From Helicoverpa zea (taxonomy: Eukaryota; Arthropoda; Insecta; Lepidoptera; Noctuidae): a stretch of DNA of 64,000 nt. A program made the translations under genes and the position numbers. The stretch is from NCBI RefSeq assembly GCF_022581195.2, contig NC_061464.1, positions 11,447,254 through 11,511,253 on the forward strand, read 5' to 3'. Below, piece after piece: positions 1-10,651 of this stretch. The first letter of the stretch is position 1. The number at the start of each line of letters is the position of its first letter. The notes beneath the pieces are model-generated. The model searched no databases, was not told the origin of the DNA, and worked only from the letters and a program-made list of their open reading frames with translations.

Positions 1-438
1 TACTGCATATTATGTTGGGGTGCAGCCGCCAAATGTCACCTAATAAAGGTCGAACGTGCACAAAGAGCCATTTTGAAAGTGTCCAACAAGTTACAGTTTC
101 GATATCCCACGAATTTACTATATCGAGAAACTAAATTATTAACGGTGCGCCAATTATACATCCTATCTGTCATACTTAAATTTCATAAAACGGCGAAAGC
201 CACTGAGAGGACAGATCACCGCACACGCAGACATCGGATATGGAATCGTAGCACCAGTAAACTTAAATTTGGGAATAAAGCTTTCATGAATCAAGGGCCA
301 CACCTGTACCAAAAGATCAACAAGAAACTAAACATTGTAGATTTGACTAGATCCCGCTGTAAAAAATGTGTATGCGAATGGCTGGTTACTCTTGAGTATG
401 CACAAACCGAAGACCTTTTGCGTGGTTCTCTACACTAA
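1..438 (+). CDS. 3' end of a non-LTR retrotransposon reverse-transcriptase ORF (5' cut by window edge)
   Basis: The frame is open from base 1 to the TAA at 436. It reads as the C-terminal tail of a LINE ORF2: an opening YCILCWGAA-like motif, then the VERAQRAILK helix and a basic RTRRHRIWN stretch. The 978-residue ORF at 1336-4272 has the equivalents GILLWGN, LQKRAVRAIYN and NTRNKHNL in the same order, so the two belong to related Jockey/CR1-group families. The polymerase core would lie left of the window. I see no frameshift in this part. Clade assignment is inference. Confidence 0.75.
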   Translation, partial: YCILCWGAAAKCHLIKVERAQRAILKVSNKLQFRYPTNLLYRETKLLTVRQLYILSVILKFHKTAKATERTDHRTRRHRIWNRSTSKLKFGNKAFMNQGPHLYQKINKKLNIVDLTRSRCKKCVCEWLVTLEYAQTEDLLRGSLH

Positions 439-524
439 AAGGACTTCAATAAAACTCACTCTGCAACTTGGCAGCACATGTTTATGCAAACTACTCACTT
501 GCACACACCCACATCCTCATACAC

Positions 525-601
<77 letters not shown>

Positions 602-867
602 CACACACACACACACACTTACACACACACACAGTCATTACACACATTAATGTATGTGTACATACACTTACATGCAATGGCTAAAATTGTTCTGTTCCTT
701 AACTTTTCTTGTATTTGTATTTTTATTTTTGTATTGTGATAACCTGCTTGTCGGAAGAGACTGGATCTTGCGACACAGGGAATCCTAGTGTGAGATCCAG
801 TGTCATATGATATTGTAAACAAATATTTTTTTATGATTCAATAAAGATTTAAAGATTTTAAAGATTG
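439..867 (+). mobile_element. 3' UTR and tail of the same LINE
   Basis: Non-coding sequence follows the ORF2 stop. It includes a CA microsatellite and ends in short A-rich repeats related to AAAGATTT (838-867), a typical LINE 3' terminus. The AATAAA at 839 lies in this tail. I could not identify a target-site duplication because the 5' end is outside the window. Confidence 0.5.
527..633. repeat. (CA)n microsatellite
   Basis: About 107 bp of nearly pure CA dinucleotide with scattered CG and TT interruptions. Open frames that run through it (His/Thr-rich) are artefacts of the repeat. Confidence 0.95.
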
Positions 868-1281
868 TGATGGGCCTGGTTGAAAACAGCTACAAATATT
901 AAAAATGTCTAGATAATTTCTCTACAATCTTTTCAAGGATTCTGTGTCCTTATGTTCGTAATTTAATCTCAAACGTTTGAGCCGTTTATACGTGAAATAC
1001 AGAATTTCTTTTAACATTTAATTAATAAGGACGTTTAACCGACAATAATAATAAAAGTGCAATTTATTCCATGACAATTAATAATTAAACACCACAATTA
1101 TTATATTGTTCCAATTATCATATAATGATAATTATTATATTTGTAATTTTTATAAAGGACAAATAGCAAAATCGCTATTTTATTGTATTTTGAACAAAGC
1201 CAAATGCTTGGCTAACGATACTGCTCCTATTGAGCAGTCTAGTTTATTTTTTTCACAGAACTTGGAATTAGTTCCAAGTGA
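868..1281. other. AT-rich spacer between two LINE copies
   Basis: No recognised gene. It probably contains the 5' boundary of the next LINE. A short frame ending at 1306 has no ATG and no recognisable domain; it could be a relic of an ORF1 or of the 5' UTR. Confidence 0.4.
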
Positions 1282-1335
1282 TTTAAACTCCACCACCAGA
1301 CAATAGAGCTAATCTCTAGCAGTCAATCAATTATT

Positions 1336-4272
1336 TTGAATTGTGACATAAATGCAATTATATGTTCAAATGTAAATACCACAAATAATGTTGTTACTTC
1401 TAATCCATCAAACCCTTTGAGTATAAATACTAGAAACAAACACAATCTGAATATATTCCATCAAAATATTCAAGGTTTGATTGGTAAAGAATTGGAATTG
1501 GAGTTGTTCATGAACTGTAATAATATAGATATTTTATGTTTAACTGAGCATTGGCTTAAAGAGCATCAGTTCATGTTTAGCTTCAAGAACCATTGTGTAG
1601 GCAGCTCGTACAGCAGAGTAAATATAATACGTGGTGGTTCTCTAATAATTCTTCGCTATACTATTAAATTCAAAGAACGGAAGGATATTGTGAACCTTTC
1701 TGTTGAGCGAGTAATTGAGATATCATGCGTTGAGCTTGAGCAGTTCATTGTAATGAGTGTATACAGGCCCCCATGTGCAACATATACAATTTTTGAGAAG
1801 CATCTGGAAGATGTATTATTCAAAATTTCTAACAATAATAAAACAGTTGTCGTCTGTGGAGACTTTAATATTAATATACTGGAAAATACTGCTATTGTTA
1901 ATAATTTTATAACTCTGTTTCAATCATACAACTTGTACAGTACATTTCTCGAGCCGACTAGAATAACTAGCACTAGTGCTACATGTATAGATAACATTTT
2001 TACAAACCTAAAACCTTTAAACAAACATATTTTAAATGTGTTAGATTCTGATCACTCTGGTCAATTAGTTACCTTTCCCATGAAAACTATCAGAGCTCAG
2101 AGAAAAAATGTAAGTTTTATTCCTGTAAACAAACATCGGTTGGAACATTTTAAAAATAACTTGATTGAAAAACTGCCTGAATTGCCCTATCATGATAATC
2201 CTGATCAAGCTTACACCCTTTTATTCAACTTAATTAATTGTGAATTTAAAAAAGTTTTTACTACTAAGTCCATATCTGTTTGTGATCAGGTAACATTTAG
2301 TGATTGGGCAACGCCGGGTATTTACAAAAGTAGACAGAAGTTATTTGAATTATACTATGAAAGATCATTCAATCAAGATGAAACATTTAAACAGTATGTT
2401 AAAAACTATTCAAAAATATTTAAAAGAGCCTGCACCTCCGCTAAATCAATACACATAAAACAGAAAATAAAAGCTTCTGGTAATAAAATAAAAACTACGT
2501 GGAATAAAATCAATTCAGAAATAGGCCGATCCACTGTACGGAATCGAGACTTCCACTTAAAAATAAACAATGTAGACGTTAAGTCGGACTTGGAGGTAGC
2601 ATCTGAGTTTAAAAATTTTTTCACCAATATCCCTATTTTAACAACCAGAACTCTTATGTCGTCTTCCAGTTCGGCTTTTACAATATTAAAAAATTGTGTT
2701 GCGGAATGTGACAAAGGTTTTGAATTCTCAGTTGTTAGCTCTAAGGATATTATTCAAGCGTATAAAGATCTCGATGTAAAAAAGACTGCTGACCTTTGGG
2801 GATTGTCAGTTCAGATAATCTCATCGATAATTGAAATAATTTCACCTTATTTAGCAACTGTGTTTAACTCTTGTGTTGCATCTGGTGTTTTTCCTGACTT
2901 GATGAAACTTAGTAAAGTAATTCCATTGTTTAAATCTGGTAGTACAACCGATCCACCAAATTTTCGGCCAATTTCAATTTTACCCACTTTGAGTAAAATT
3001 TTTGAGAAGTTAATATTACGTCAATTGTTGAGCCATTTTAATAGAAACAACTTGTTGCACACTAAACAATTTGGATTTACCAAGGGTCGTTCTACTACGG
3101 ATGCGGGCGTGGAATTGCTTAAAAATATATTCGAGGCCTGGGAGGATTCGCAGGATGCGCTCGGTATTTTCTGCGACTTGTCCAAGGCTTTTGATTGCGT
3201 GCACCATGATATACTCATCAGGAAACTTCACCACTATGGTATCAAAAATAAGGCTCTTGACCTTCTGACTTCTTATTTGCATAATAGAATTCAGAAGGTA
3301 GATGTCAACGGTAAGAGGTCTTCTGGATCTACGGTCACCATGGGGGTTCCACAGGGTTCAATTCTAGGCCCTTTTTTGTTCCTTATTTATATTAATGACC
3401 TCCCTTATCACATAAGGGATAATCACAAGATTGTGTTGTTTGCCGATGATACTTCACTCGTTTTTAAAATCAAGCGCCAACTCGACAATTTTGACGAAGT
3501 TAACAATGCACTCTCTAAGGTTGTTCATTGGTTTAATGTCAATAATCTTCTTTTAAATGAGTCTAAAACGAAGTTAATTAAATTCTCAACGCCCAACGTA
3601 AGGCAGTTACAAACTAATGTACAACTAAATGGAGTAGAGTTGAAGCCTGTTGAGTCAACGGTATTTCTTGGTTTGACCGTTGATTCCAAACTCCAATGGG
3701 GCCCACATATTGTTAAACTGTCAGGAAAACTTAGTTCCGCCGCCTATGCTATTAAAAAGATCCGTCTAATCACCGATGTGGACACAGCCAGAATAGTTTA
3801 TTTTAGTTACTTTCATAGTTCAATGACGTATGGGATCCTCCTTTGGGGAAACTGTGCGGATGTTGAGACTATATTTATTTTACAGAAAAGAGCTGTTCGA
3901 GCCATTTATAATCTGGGTCCAAAAGTTTCTCTCAGAGAGAAATTCAAAGAAATAAATATTCTGACTGTTGCCTCTCAATACATTTTTGAAAATTTAATGT
4001 ACGTACGTAAAAACATAACTGACTTTGTTCAAATGTCAGATGTTCATAGCATAAATACTAGGAATAAACATAATCTTGCTGTACATGCTACTCGCCTCCA
4101 CAGAGTAAGCAACTCGTTCATGGGTCAATGTATACGCTTTTACAATAAACTTCCCAAAGCGGTTCGTGATTTGCCTATCAAGAAATTTAAAAATCATATA
4201 AAATCCAAACTTTTGAAAAAAGGATATTACAAAATATCTGATTATTTAAATGATAAAAAAGCTTGGGAATGA
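1336..4272 (+). CDS. Non-LTR retrotransposon ORF2: apurinic-type endonuclease plus reverse transcriptase, apparently intact
   Basis: This 978-codon frame has no stop or frameshift. The N-terminal third is an exonuclease/endonuclease/phosphatase-fold endonuclease that nicks target DNA: NIFHQNIQGL near residue 40, LCLTEHWL with Glu71, VVVCGDFNI with Asp176, and the SDH motif at 238-240. The reverse transcriptase follows: IPLFKSGS and FRPISILP, DLSKAFDCVHH, GVPQGSILGPFLFLIYINDLP-like block, and the catalytic FADD at 702-705 (bases 3439-3450). The C-terminal tail carries the WG and KRAVRAIYN motifs. All visible catalytic residues are present, so the copy may be young. The frame is open back to 1282 without an ATG; position 1336 is TTG and the first ATG is near residue 59, so the true start is unresolved. 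Jockey/CR1-group membership is inference from motif order. Confidence 0.85.
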   Translation: MNCDINAIICSNVNTTNNVVTSNPSNPLSINTRNKHNLNIFHQNIQGLIGKELELELFMNCNNIDILCLTEHWLKEHQFMFSFKNHCVGSSYSRVNIIRGGSLIILRYTIKFKERKDIVNLSVERVIEISCVELEQFIVMSVYRPPCATYTIFEKHLEDVLFKISNNNKTVVVCGDFNINILENTAIVNNFITLFQSYNLYSTFLEPTRITSTSATCIDNIFTNLKPLNKHILNVLDSDHSGQLVTFPMKTIRAQRKNVSFIPVNKHRLEHFKNNLIEKLPELPYHDNPDQAYTLLFNLINCEFKKVFTTKSISVCDQVTFSDWATPGIYKSRQKLFELYYERSFNQDETFKQYVKNYSKIFKRACTSAKSIHIKQKIKASGNKIKTTWNKINSEIGRSTVRNRDFHLKINNVDVKSDLEVASEFKNFFTNIPILTTRTLMSSSSSAFTILKNCVAECDKGFEFSVVSSKDIIQAYKDLDVKKTADLWGLSVQIISSIIEIISPYLATVFNSCVASGVFPDLMKLSKVIPLFKSGSTTDPPNFRPISILPTLSKIFEKLILRQLLSHFNRNNLLHTKQFGFTKGRSTTDAGVELLKNIFEAWEDSQDALGIFCDLSKAFDCVHHDILIRKLHHYGIKNKALDLLTSYLHNRIQKVDVNGKRSSGSTVTMGVPQGSILGPFLFLIYINDLPYHIRDNHKIVLFADDTSLVFKIKRQLDNFDEVNNALSKVVHWFNVNNLLLNESKTKLIKFSTPNVRQLQTNVQLNGVELKPVESTVFLGLTVDSKLQWGPHIVKLSGKLSSAAYAIKKIRLITDVDTARIVYFSYFHSSMTYGILLWGNCADVETIFILQKRAVRAIYNLGPKVSLREKFKEINILTVASQYIFENLMYVRKNITDFVQMSDVHSINTRNKHNLAVHATRLHRVSNSFMGQCIRFYNKLPKAVRDLPIKKFKNHIKSKLLKKGYYKISDYLNDKKAWE

Positions 4273-4452
4273 GCTGCTCGCTTAGTGAGTGATATCTTTT
4301 CAAATGCCTGTGTATTGTTACTTTTGACATTTAAATATATATTATCATCAGATAACATTTTATTAATGACATTGTTTATTGACATTTATATACTATAATT
4401 GTATTTTTTATATTTTTTTATGGTATTTATTTATTTTCAAGCATATAACTGA
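4273..4452. other. 3' UTR of the intact LINE up to the next retroelement
   Basis: AT-rich non-coding sequence. The exact boundary between the upstream LINE and the R4-like fragment cannot be fixed by eye. Confidence 0.35.
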
Positions 4453-4458
4453 CATATC

Positions 4459-5330
4459 TTGCCTATGCACAGACAGAATAGGGCGTTGGTGTGTGCTCTG
4501 GATTCGCTGTTGGAAAAATATTTTGAAAACAGCGAAGACCTCCTTGATACACACTCAATTATGTATTGCGCGGCTGTTGCGGCATGTCGTGTAGCTAATG
4601 TCAAATTCCCTGACAGTAACAGAGCTACACGACCAAAATCAGCGGTACCAGCTTGGCAGTGCAGGATTGAGCGTCGTATCGAGGGGGCCAGAGTACTCAT
4701 CGGCAAACTATATTGCTTCAGGGAGGGTAATACCCGACCACGGGTGATGCGCTTTGTGAGACGTGCATTCATGGGGACTGGACTCAGTCCTCATGAATAT
4801 ATGCCGCGTATCGCGGAGCGCATCGACTTCCTGAAGCAAAAAGTCTGTGCATGGGCTAGCCGTATTCGAAGGTATAAACGACGGGTAGAACGTTACACCC
4901 AGAATCGTATGTTCCAGAGTGATCAAAGATGGGTATATAGAACTTGGGAGCGACCTGAGCAATACGTGATGGACGGGAGCCGGCCGGATTTTGGTGCCAC
5001 AAACACGTTTTGGCGCAACCTCTGGTCGACGCCCGTATTTCACGAGGAGGGTGACTGGACACGTGATGTTGAACGGAAGTGTGAACAAATACCAGAAATG
5101 GAGGAGATCAATATTACCTCCTCCGACGTAGCCTGTGCAGTTCGTCCGATGCAAAACTGGAAATCACCAGGACCGGATGGACTGCACAATTTCTGGTTAA
5201 AGTGGCTGCAAAGTTCACACCCCTGTTTAGCATCACAGTTTCAGTCATCCTTAGAAGCCGGGTCGCTCCCACAGTTTCTAACAACAGGAGTTACCCATCT
5301 GCTCCATAAATCAGGCAGTACCGCGGAACC
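4459..5330 (+). pseudogene. R4/Dong-like non-LTR retrotransposon ORF fragment, truncated in the RT domain
   Basis: The open frame (first ATG at 4465) encodes a region N-terminal to the reverse transcriptase. It then enters the RT with QNWKSPGPDGLHNFWLKWL (around 5151-5207) and THLLHKSGST (5293-5322), and stops matching after about 5330, where AT-rich unrelated sequence carries it to a TGA at 5427. The WKSPGPDGLHNFW pattern with a long basic N-terminal segment resembles R4/Dong-clade elements, from memory and not a search. The catalytic YADD/FADD block is missing, so this copy is dead. Confidence 0.6.
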
Positions 5331-5816
5331 CAAAAAATATTTTTTTATTATTATTGTGAATGTGAGTATCGTGTATGCGAGAAACATTATATATTCTTAT
5401 AACATAAATACTGTCTGGCGGGTTTGAGTATTTTTGAATGGCCTACGCAAATGTTCTGCAGATCTGGTATCGTCGTGTGACAGGTCGTTGAGCTCCCTAA
5501 GATATGGTTTGAGATACACGACGACTGATGCATGCGTGCCGTCTGTTGGGACTAGTCAGCTCCAGCCTGATGTGGCTCTTTCCTCAAAAGGCCATTCGAG
5601 ACCGCGTACATGGTGACACTCACACATGATATTACTTGATTTATAACATGTTTGGACTTTAAAAGAGACTATGACCCTTGAGTTTGTTTCGGCGTTTCTT
5701 CTCAGGGATCAGTCAGTTAGGAAATGCCGACCTCAGCGTTCTTAAAATGACGTGTAAAAGTGATGTAATGTCCAACTTGCAAAATAAACGATTTCATTTC
5801 ATTTCATATCATAATA
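5331..5816. other. Remnant after the R4-like fragment, ending in ATTTC repeats
   Basis: A short frame at 5434-5616 has no recognisable product on either strand. The stretch ends with AAAATAAACG followed by tandem ATTTC units (5790-5810), a tail typical of a LINE 3' end. It may be the internally deleted 3' end of the same element. Confidence 0.35.
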
Positions 5817-6569
5817 AGGATTGAATTAATTACCAATTACTTCAATTGATTCATTTTATATTCACAATGACATTATTTGTAATTCAGGCATCATTTATCA
5901 TTTACTAGCTGTTCCCCGCGGTTTCCCAGGGAACAACTTTCCGCACCCGGATAAAAACTAGATTTCAACCTTTTTCAAGCTATATACTATCTGTGAAACT
6001 AATTTTATTTATATCGGTTCAGCAGTTTTGCGGTGAAAGCGTGACATACAGACATTTACTTTTGCATTTTTAATATATGTAGAATTTTTATTTTATTAGA
6101 TAGGAACAGTAAACAGCTGGAATATACGGTATACAGTACAGAAATATAAATATAAAAGTTTAGAACAATACTCTAGTAGCCCACAGCACTGTTCACAAAT
6201 TACATGATAATAGACATGGGAACCCATCCATGCATTGACCATGGAAAGCATAGCTTAACCAAAAATACACAAATATAGCAGTTCCCCATTTAACCACGAG
6301 CCACCCTTTTAATCCTAAGACAGATTACTTTAACTGTAACTGTGTTGTATCTGTCGGCCACCAATTAAAGGTATCGTTAAACATTTGGTTTATCTGCAGT
6401 TACCATCTGTTAAATAGTCGGGTTAGATTTAACTGTGAAATGAATTTGTTGGTTTAAATCTTTAACGGTAATGGTTTGGGTGAAGTTTTGTAAGGGCCCT
6501 TTTATAGAAGTAATTTTAAGTGTTAAAAATATTTACAAATTAATGATTTAATCAGTACAAACAATAACA
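5817..6569. other. Intergenic AT-rich DNA with an RTE/SINE-like fragment at about 5908-6062
   Basis: At 5908 the sequence CTAGCTGTTCCCCGCGGTTT begins a repeat type common in moth genomes. It contains the downstream hallmark of a conserved 'cggttcagcagttttgcg' stretch near 6017. No gene is supported. Confidence 0.4.
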
Positions 6570-6710
6570 GCCTTATTACAAAAACTTAAATATCTGTTGA
6601 ACACTTTCCAAAAAAAAAGTGTGGGTGCAAAACGGACCTTATTTAAACGAAAATCTATATTTTTTTAGACAAGTGTTCAACAGACGTTTAAAAGTGTTTG
6701 TGGTACGACT
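6570..6710. mobile_element. MITE, palindromic family P, diverged copy A
   Basis: Starts with GCCTTATTACAAAAACTTA and ends with the diverged complement GTTTAAAAGTGTTTGTGGTA. It is the same family as the copies at 6716, 17375 and 24778, but more diverged. It lies directly beside copy B, separated by about 5 bp. Confidence 0.65.
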
Positions 6711-6715
6711 TTAAT

Positions 6716-6860
6716 GGCCTTACTACAAAAACTTTAACCCCTGTTTTACATTGTCTAAAAAAAATTTGGCTGCAAAATGAACCGTATGTCAACGTCATAA
6801 TTTGTCATTTTTTTAGACAAGTCTAAAACTGACGTTTAAAGTTTTTGTGGTAAGACGGTT
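6716..6860. mobile_element. MITE, palindromic family P, copy B
   Basis: A roughly 145-bp element with terminal inverted repeats: CTTACTACAAAAACTTTAA at the left and the complement TTTAAAGTTTTTGTGGTAAG at the right. It has no coding potential. The middle also contains a TTTTTTAGACAAG half-palindrome. The near-identical copies at 17375-17520 and 24778-24923 define the ends. Confidence 0.8.
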
Positions 6861-7671
6861 AATGTCAGGCGCTTTTCAGCGCGTCCTAAAGGATATACAT
6901 AAATATTTGCAGCAACCTGATAAAAAGTGTCTTAAGTATTAAGTTTATATATAATTTTTTGATTTAAAAAAAATCCCCAAAGCATCTATTTTTACACTGC
7001 TGGCTAATTTCACATACCTACCCTTTTTAATTGAATCATAATTTCTAACAATACAAAACACTATAAATAAAATAGAACAACTAAAGTAATTAGACCGGCC
7101 TTTTAACAGTTTCAGAGAAACTTTAAGCAAATAAGAGAAAACTCCATGTGACGGGAACAATAAAAATCGGATATAATTACAAAAGTCCGGAAAGTTTTAC
7201 CGTAACAAGCTTCTGTTTTCTTTCTAAACGTCAGTTGGCTTGTTTTTAGTTATTTCCGTGTACAATTTATGCACATAAACTGGACTTAATTTGTTTCTCT
7301 TGAGACCTTGTAAGACGAGGTAAAATGGTACTCTAAAAGTATATTTACTTAAAGTATTTATAAACTCATTTATTGTTTACGGAAGTCGGAAAAGTTATTT
7401 TAACCGATGTGATAAAATAACATACACACGAGTTACTATTTTTAAAGAGTAATTAACATTATCAATATTGGTATAATGAATGTATCTACTTCAAAGTAAG
7501 TAAATACAGATTACTATGTGTAAAAGTTAACTTTAGCATAGGTATATCTTTGCTTACTTATATTAAAAAGCTGACGAATTTGTTTTAATTCCTATTTTCA
7601 GGAACTAATGCACTGATATGATTAATTATTTCTCAATCAATGTTAGATACACGGGTTAAAATATAAAAAAC
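6861..7671. other. AT-rich intergenic DNA, nothing recognised
   Basis: I see no splice-coherent coding frame and no structured repeat in this stretch. The short frame on the minus strand at 6945-7160 has no recognisable motif. Confidence 0.4.
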
Positions 7672-7800
7672 TAGCCGTTTTCCCGCGGTTTTACCCGCGT
7701 CCCGTGGTAACTACTGCCCGTACCGGGATAAAATATAGCCTATGTTACTCGTGGATAATGTAGCTTTCGAATGGTGAAAGAATTTTTAAAAAAGTTTTTG
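7672..7800 (+). repeat. RTE/SINE-type dispersed repeat fragment
   Basis: Opens with CTAGCCGTTTTCCCGCGGTT and continues through ATAAAATATAGCCTATGTTA, the same repeat class seen near 5908, 13021, 16040 and 63700. It is a truncated copy without coding sequence. Confidence 0.55.
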
Positions 7801-8920
7801 AGCCTATTCATTACAACCAACAAAACAAACAAAGTTTTCCTATTTTTAATATTAGTAAAGATAACTATCTTCCTAACTGCCTTAAACTTACAGCCAGAAA
7901 ACTAAGAAACGAACTACCGAAGAGACATTAAACCACTAATTCAAGATTAACCTGCGATCCTTTCACCCTTAGTTAAACTTATCGATTTTTACTTAACTAC
8001 CTATTACGTAATCTTACTAACTAAGAGAACTGATAGACCCGGGAACCGAACTCTGGACCCTACGGAAGTGGTTGGTAATGAAGTTGGTACGAAGGTGGGT
8101 AGTTATTTAATTAATGGGCTAGGTATTTGGTACAATCATTTGTTTTCATTATTGTTACGATTTTGTATTGGTAAAGTTAAGTTATTTATGTTTAGGTATA
8201 TAGTAGGTATTTAAAGAAGCTTAGGTATGTATTCAAACTCGTATTTAAGATTAATATATGATATTTATTTATTAAACATTACTATGTAAAAAACCCTTGC
8301 CAATATTATTATTAAACGTAAATCTATGTGTTAGGTACCTACGCTTTCAAAGTAAAAATGACTCAACTAAATGAGATGGCATTATATCCTGATGACGGTC
8401 CGGCTAAATTTTATCCATTATTATATTAGTTATCTCACGGAAGACGCTAACGAAACCACAGGCTCAAACTTGTATGTAGGTACATATTGAGTTAGAAATC
8501 TCATATACGAAAAATATATTATCTAATCATTATATTTGTAATCTAAAAAACATTCCCACATCATAATTCCCATTCACAGAGATATAAAAGTAAACAACAA
8601 CAATAAAACAAAACAACATCTAAAATTAAAACAAAAGTTTTACCCTTCGCTCGATAGATGGCGTTGTACCACCCCGCTGAATCGCGCTATGGTTTCGTTA
8701 CCGCGTATTCTATACGTCAGACAGCGCACGCCATTTTCTTCGTGCCTCAATCTATTGAGTAAGGAAATTATTGGGCCTTGGTAACTCTTGGCAATGTCCT
8801 ATTAGGGCGAACGTATTTTTGTAAGGTATAGGTCGTCCTGTGGACTGTTCGCCTACTTTGCGAGCGGTTCCGGTGAAGCGATCTGGCCTTGTAAATATTA
8901 AAAAAAAAAAACGAATATTT
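7801..8920. other. Intergenic DNA, no gene recognised
   Basis: AT-rich with a moderately GC-richer patch at 8640-8760 (GATAGATGGCGTTGTACCAC type). No open frame has recognisable protein content. Confidence 0.35.
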
Positions 8921-9219
8921 ATAATAGGCATGATGACAGTAATCAAAAATCATTAAAATAATATATTTATTAAATTAAACTTGAAGCTTGGAATATAAAA
9001 CGCGCATTGTTTTCTTTGTTAATAATGTGATTAATATGTATTTTTATAAAATAAAATTACGAAATAAGGCAATCCGCCATGATATCTTGAACACCAATCA
9101 GAGCTCGTGACGTCATTTCTCAAAACAACTCGCGCGAAAGCGCGAACGTCACATTTCGTTATTGTGAACTTCCACTGCGATCTTTGTTTTTAATTAATTA
9201 ATTGTTTATAACACGAGTT

Positions 9220-9347
9220 ATGGAGCCCGGATTTATCAAGGCAAACAGCGCTAATTTGCCTAGAATTGATATCATAATGCTGGGAAAGTTTTTGGCATCA
9301 AATAAAGATTTTTGTTCAGCTGAATTTAGAAATGTTAAAACTTCCAT
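9220..9347 (+). CDS. Orphan first exon, 'FIKAN..LPRID..SAEFRNVKTS' family
   Basis: ATG at 9220 opens 42 codons containing GFIKANSANLPRID and DFCSAEFRNVKTS, then a consensus donor (CAT/GTAAGT, intron from 9348). From memory this matches the N-terminus of a multicopy arthropod protein family that continues into a SWIM-type zinc finger and, in some members, a YqaJ-like nuclease domain; that identification needs a search. None of the downstream domain is present before the opposing gene begins, so the exon is an orphan inside the inverted-repeat unit 8921-9901. Confidence 0.45.
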
Positions 9348-9456
9348 GTAAGTATACTAGTTTAATTAAAAAACAATGAGAGATGAAACCTAACCTCGAA
9401 ATAGTTATTTACATTATAAACTATGCTAGAATCTAGAGAACTATGTAATAACTTAC

Positions 9457-9648
9457 ATCAAAGTGATCTTCACAAAAAAAAAGATGTACCCTGGGCAATA
9501 TTGCTTTTGAATCTCGCCTTGCAAGTTTAAGCCACTTGTTTCGTATTTTTTTATTGTGAGGAACGTACACAAATAACTTATCAGGAGTTGTTTTGGATGT
9601 GTTCTTACACTGGGGGACCCCACAACACCTATGCACTTTCGAATTCAT
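9457..9648 (-). CDS. THAP-type zinc-finger first exon
   Basis: On the minus strand, ATG at 9648 opens 64 codons that form most of a THAP DNA-binding finger: CCGVPQC (C-x4-C type start), DKLFVYVPHNKKIRNKWLKL with the conserved Pro and Trp, and FFCEDHF giving the C-x2-H pair. The exon ends at Asp just before a GTAAGT donor (9456-9451 read on the minus strand). THAP domains are typical of P-element, Kolobok and other transposases and of host genes derived from them. No second exon is found in the unit, so the gene is incomplete here. Confidence 0.7.
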
Positions 9649-9901
9649 ATTTAATAACACAAAAAACTTAATTATTGCACGAGCGTTGTTTACTTGCGTC
9701 TTGTAATTTCAGTCGTGACGTCACAAGTGACGACATGACACTGACAAGCGTTTTCGCGCCGGATTCAAAGTGGACAGAGAAAAATGCAATTATTTGATAA
9801 AAAAACTTCGCATTTTCTTAAAATTAATAATTTTTCATATAAAATAGACGTATACCTACATCATACAAAGGAATTTAAAAATTTGTCATCATGCCTATTA
9901 T

Positions 9902-10651
9902 CCTGAAAAACAATCTATAATTCTAGTCAATAATGTAACAAGAAAGCAATATTTTTCATTATAATATAGTCATGGAGTTTAGTGTTAAGTTTTATTTGGG
10001 GGCGATACTAGCGCCGCGCGGATTTTTATGGAACTAACGTTCTTAACTTCAATTTGTTTATGAATATTTTTTCATAGACAGAATCTTAACTGGCGGTGGT
10101 TTATAAGTATTTTATTGTTTTGTAAATGAGTATACGTGGGTGTAGCAAATGGTTTTCATAAAACATTTCAGTATCTCTAACCGAAAACTATAATTTCTGC
10201 ACTACGTGCCGTTTATTGAATTAGACTAATGGAATAGCACTACATACCCTAACTAACGACACTACAAACCCATATTACACAGGTGTGTGTATGTATTAAA
10301 AATATCATATATGTGATATTAGGCTAAAATAGCAATTTAATCAACCCTAGGATTTAGCTACTGATCCTTTCGGAGATTCAATACCTTTTTTATTTTTACT
10401 CACATAAGTACAATCCTTATTATAATTCTGTACCGATCACCTACATAACAAACACGATTGTCAATGCAAAATACTTCTAACTAGTTCAAAGCCATCTTAA
10501 GACAATCCGTTAGGGCATAACCATCGCCTTATTAACTAGACAATGGTATTCCGTTATAGACTAGCCTATACTTAGTGCTTACAATTCTGTACTCGACTTG
10601 TTAGGTGTCCTTATAGATGGAGAGCCTGTGACAGGCAAAACTTCTATATAT
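9902..10651. other. Intergenic, nothing recognised
   Basis: AT-rich non-coding DNA without a convincing frame or long repeat. Confidence 0.4.

Larger units (their letters stand above)
8921..9901. mobile_element. 981-bp DNA-transposon-like unit with 18-bp perfect terminal inverted repeats
   Basis: ATAATAGGCATGATGACA at 8921-8938 is exactly complementary to TGTCATCATGCCTATTAT at 9884-9901. Between them lie the first exon of one gene reading rightwards (9220-9347) and the first exon of another reading leftwards (9648-9457). Each ends in a GTAAGT donor that points toward the other. Both ends also carry similar TGACGTCA-like motifs (about 9110 and 9717) and GCGCGAAAGCGCG-like GC-rich sequence. 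The arrangement looks like an internally deleted derivative of a larger two-gene element. No clear target-site duplication is visible. Confidence 0.6.

Noticed and set aside
368..739. Long His/Thr-rich frames
   Set aside because: They are translations of the CA microsatellite and have no independent support.
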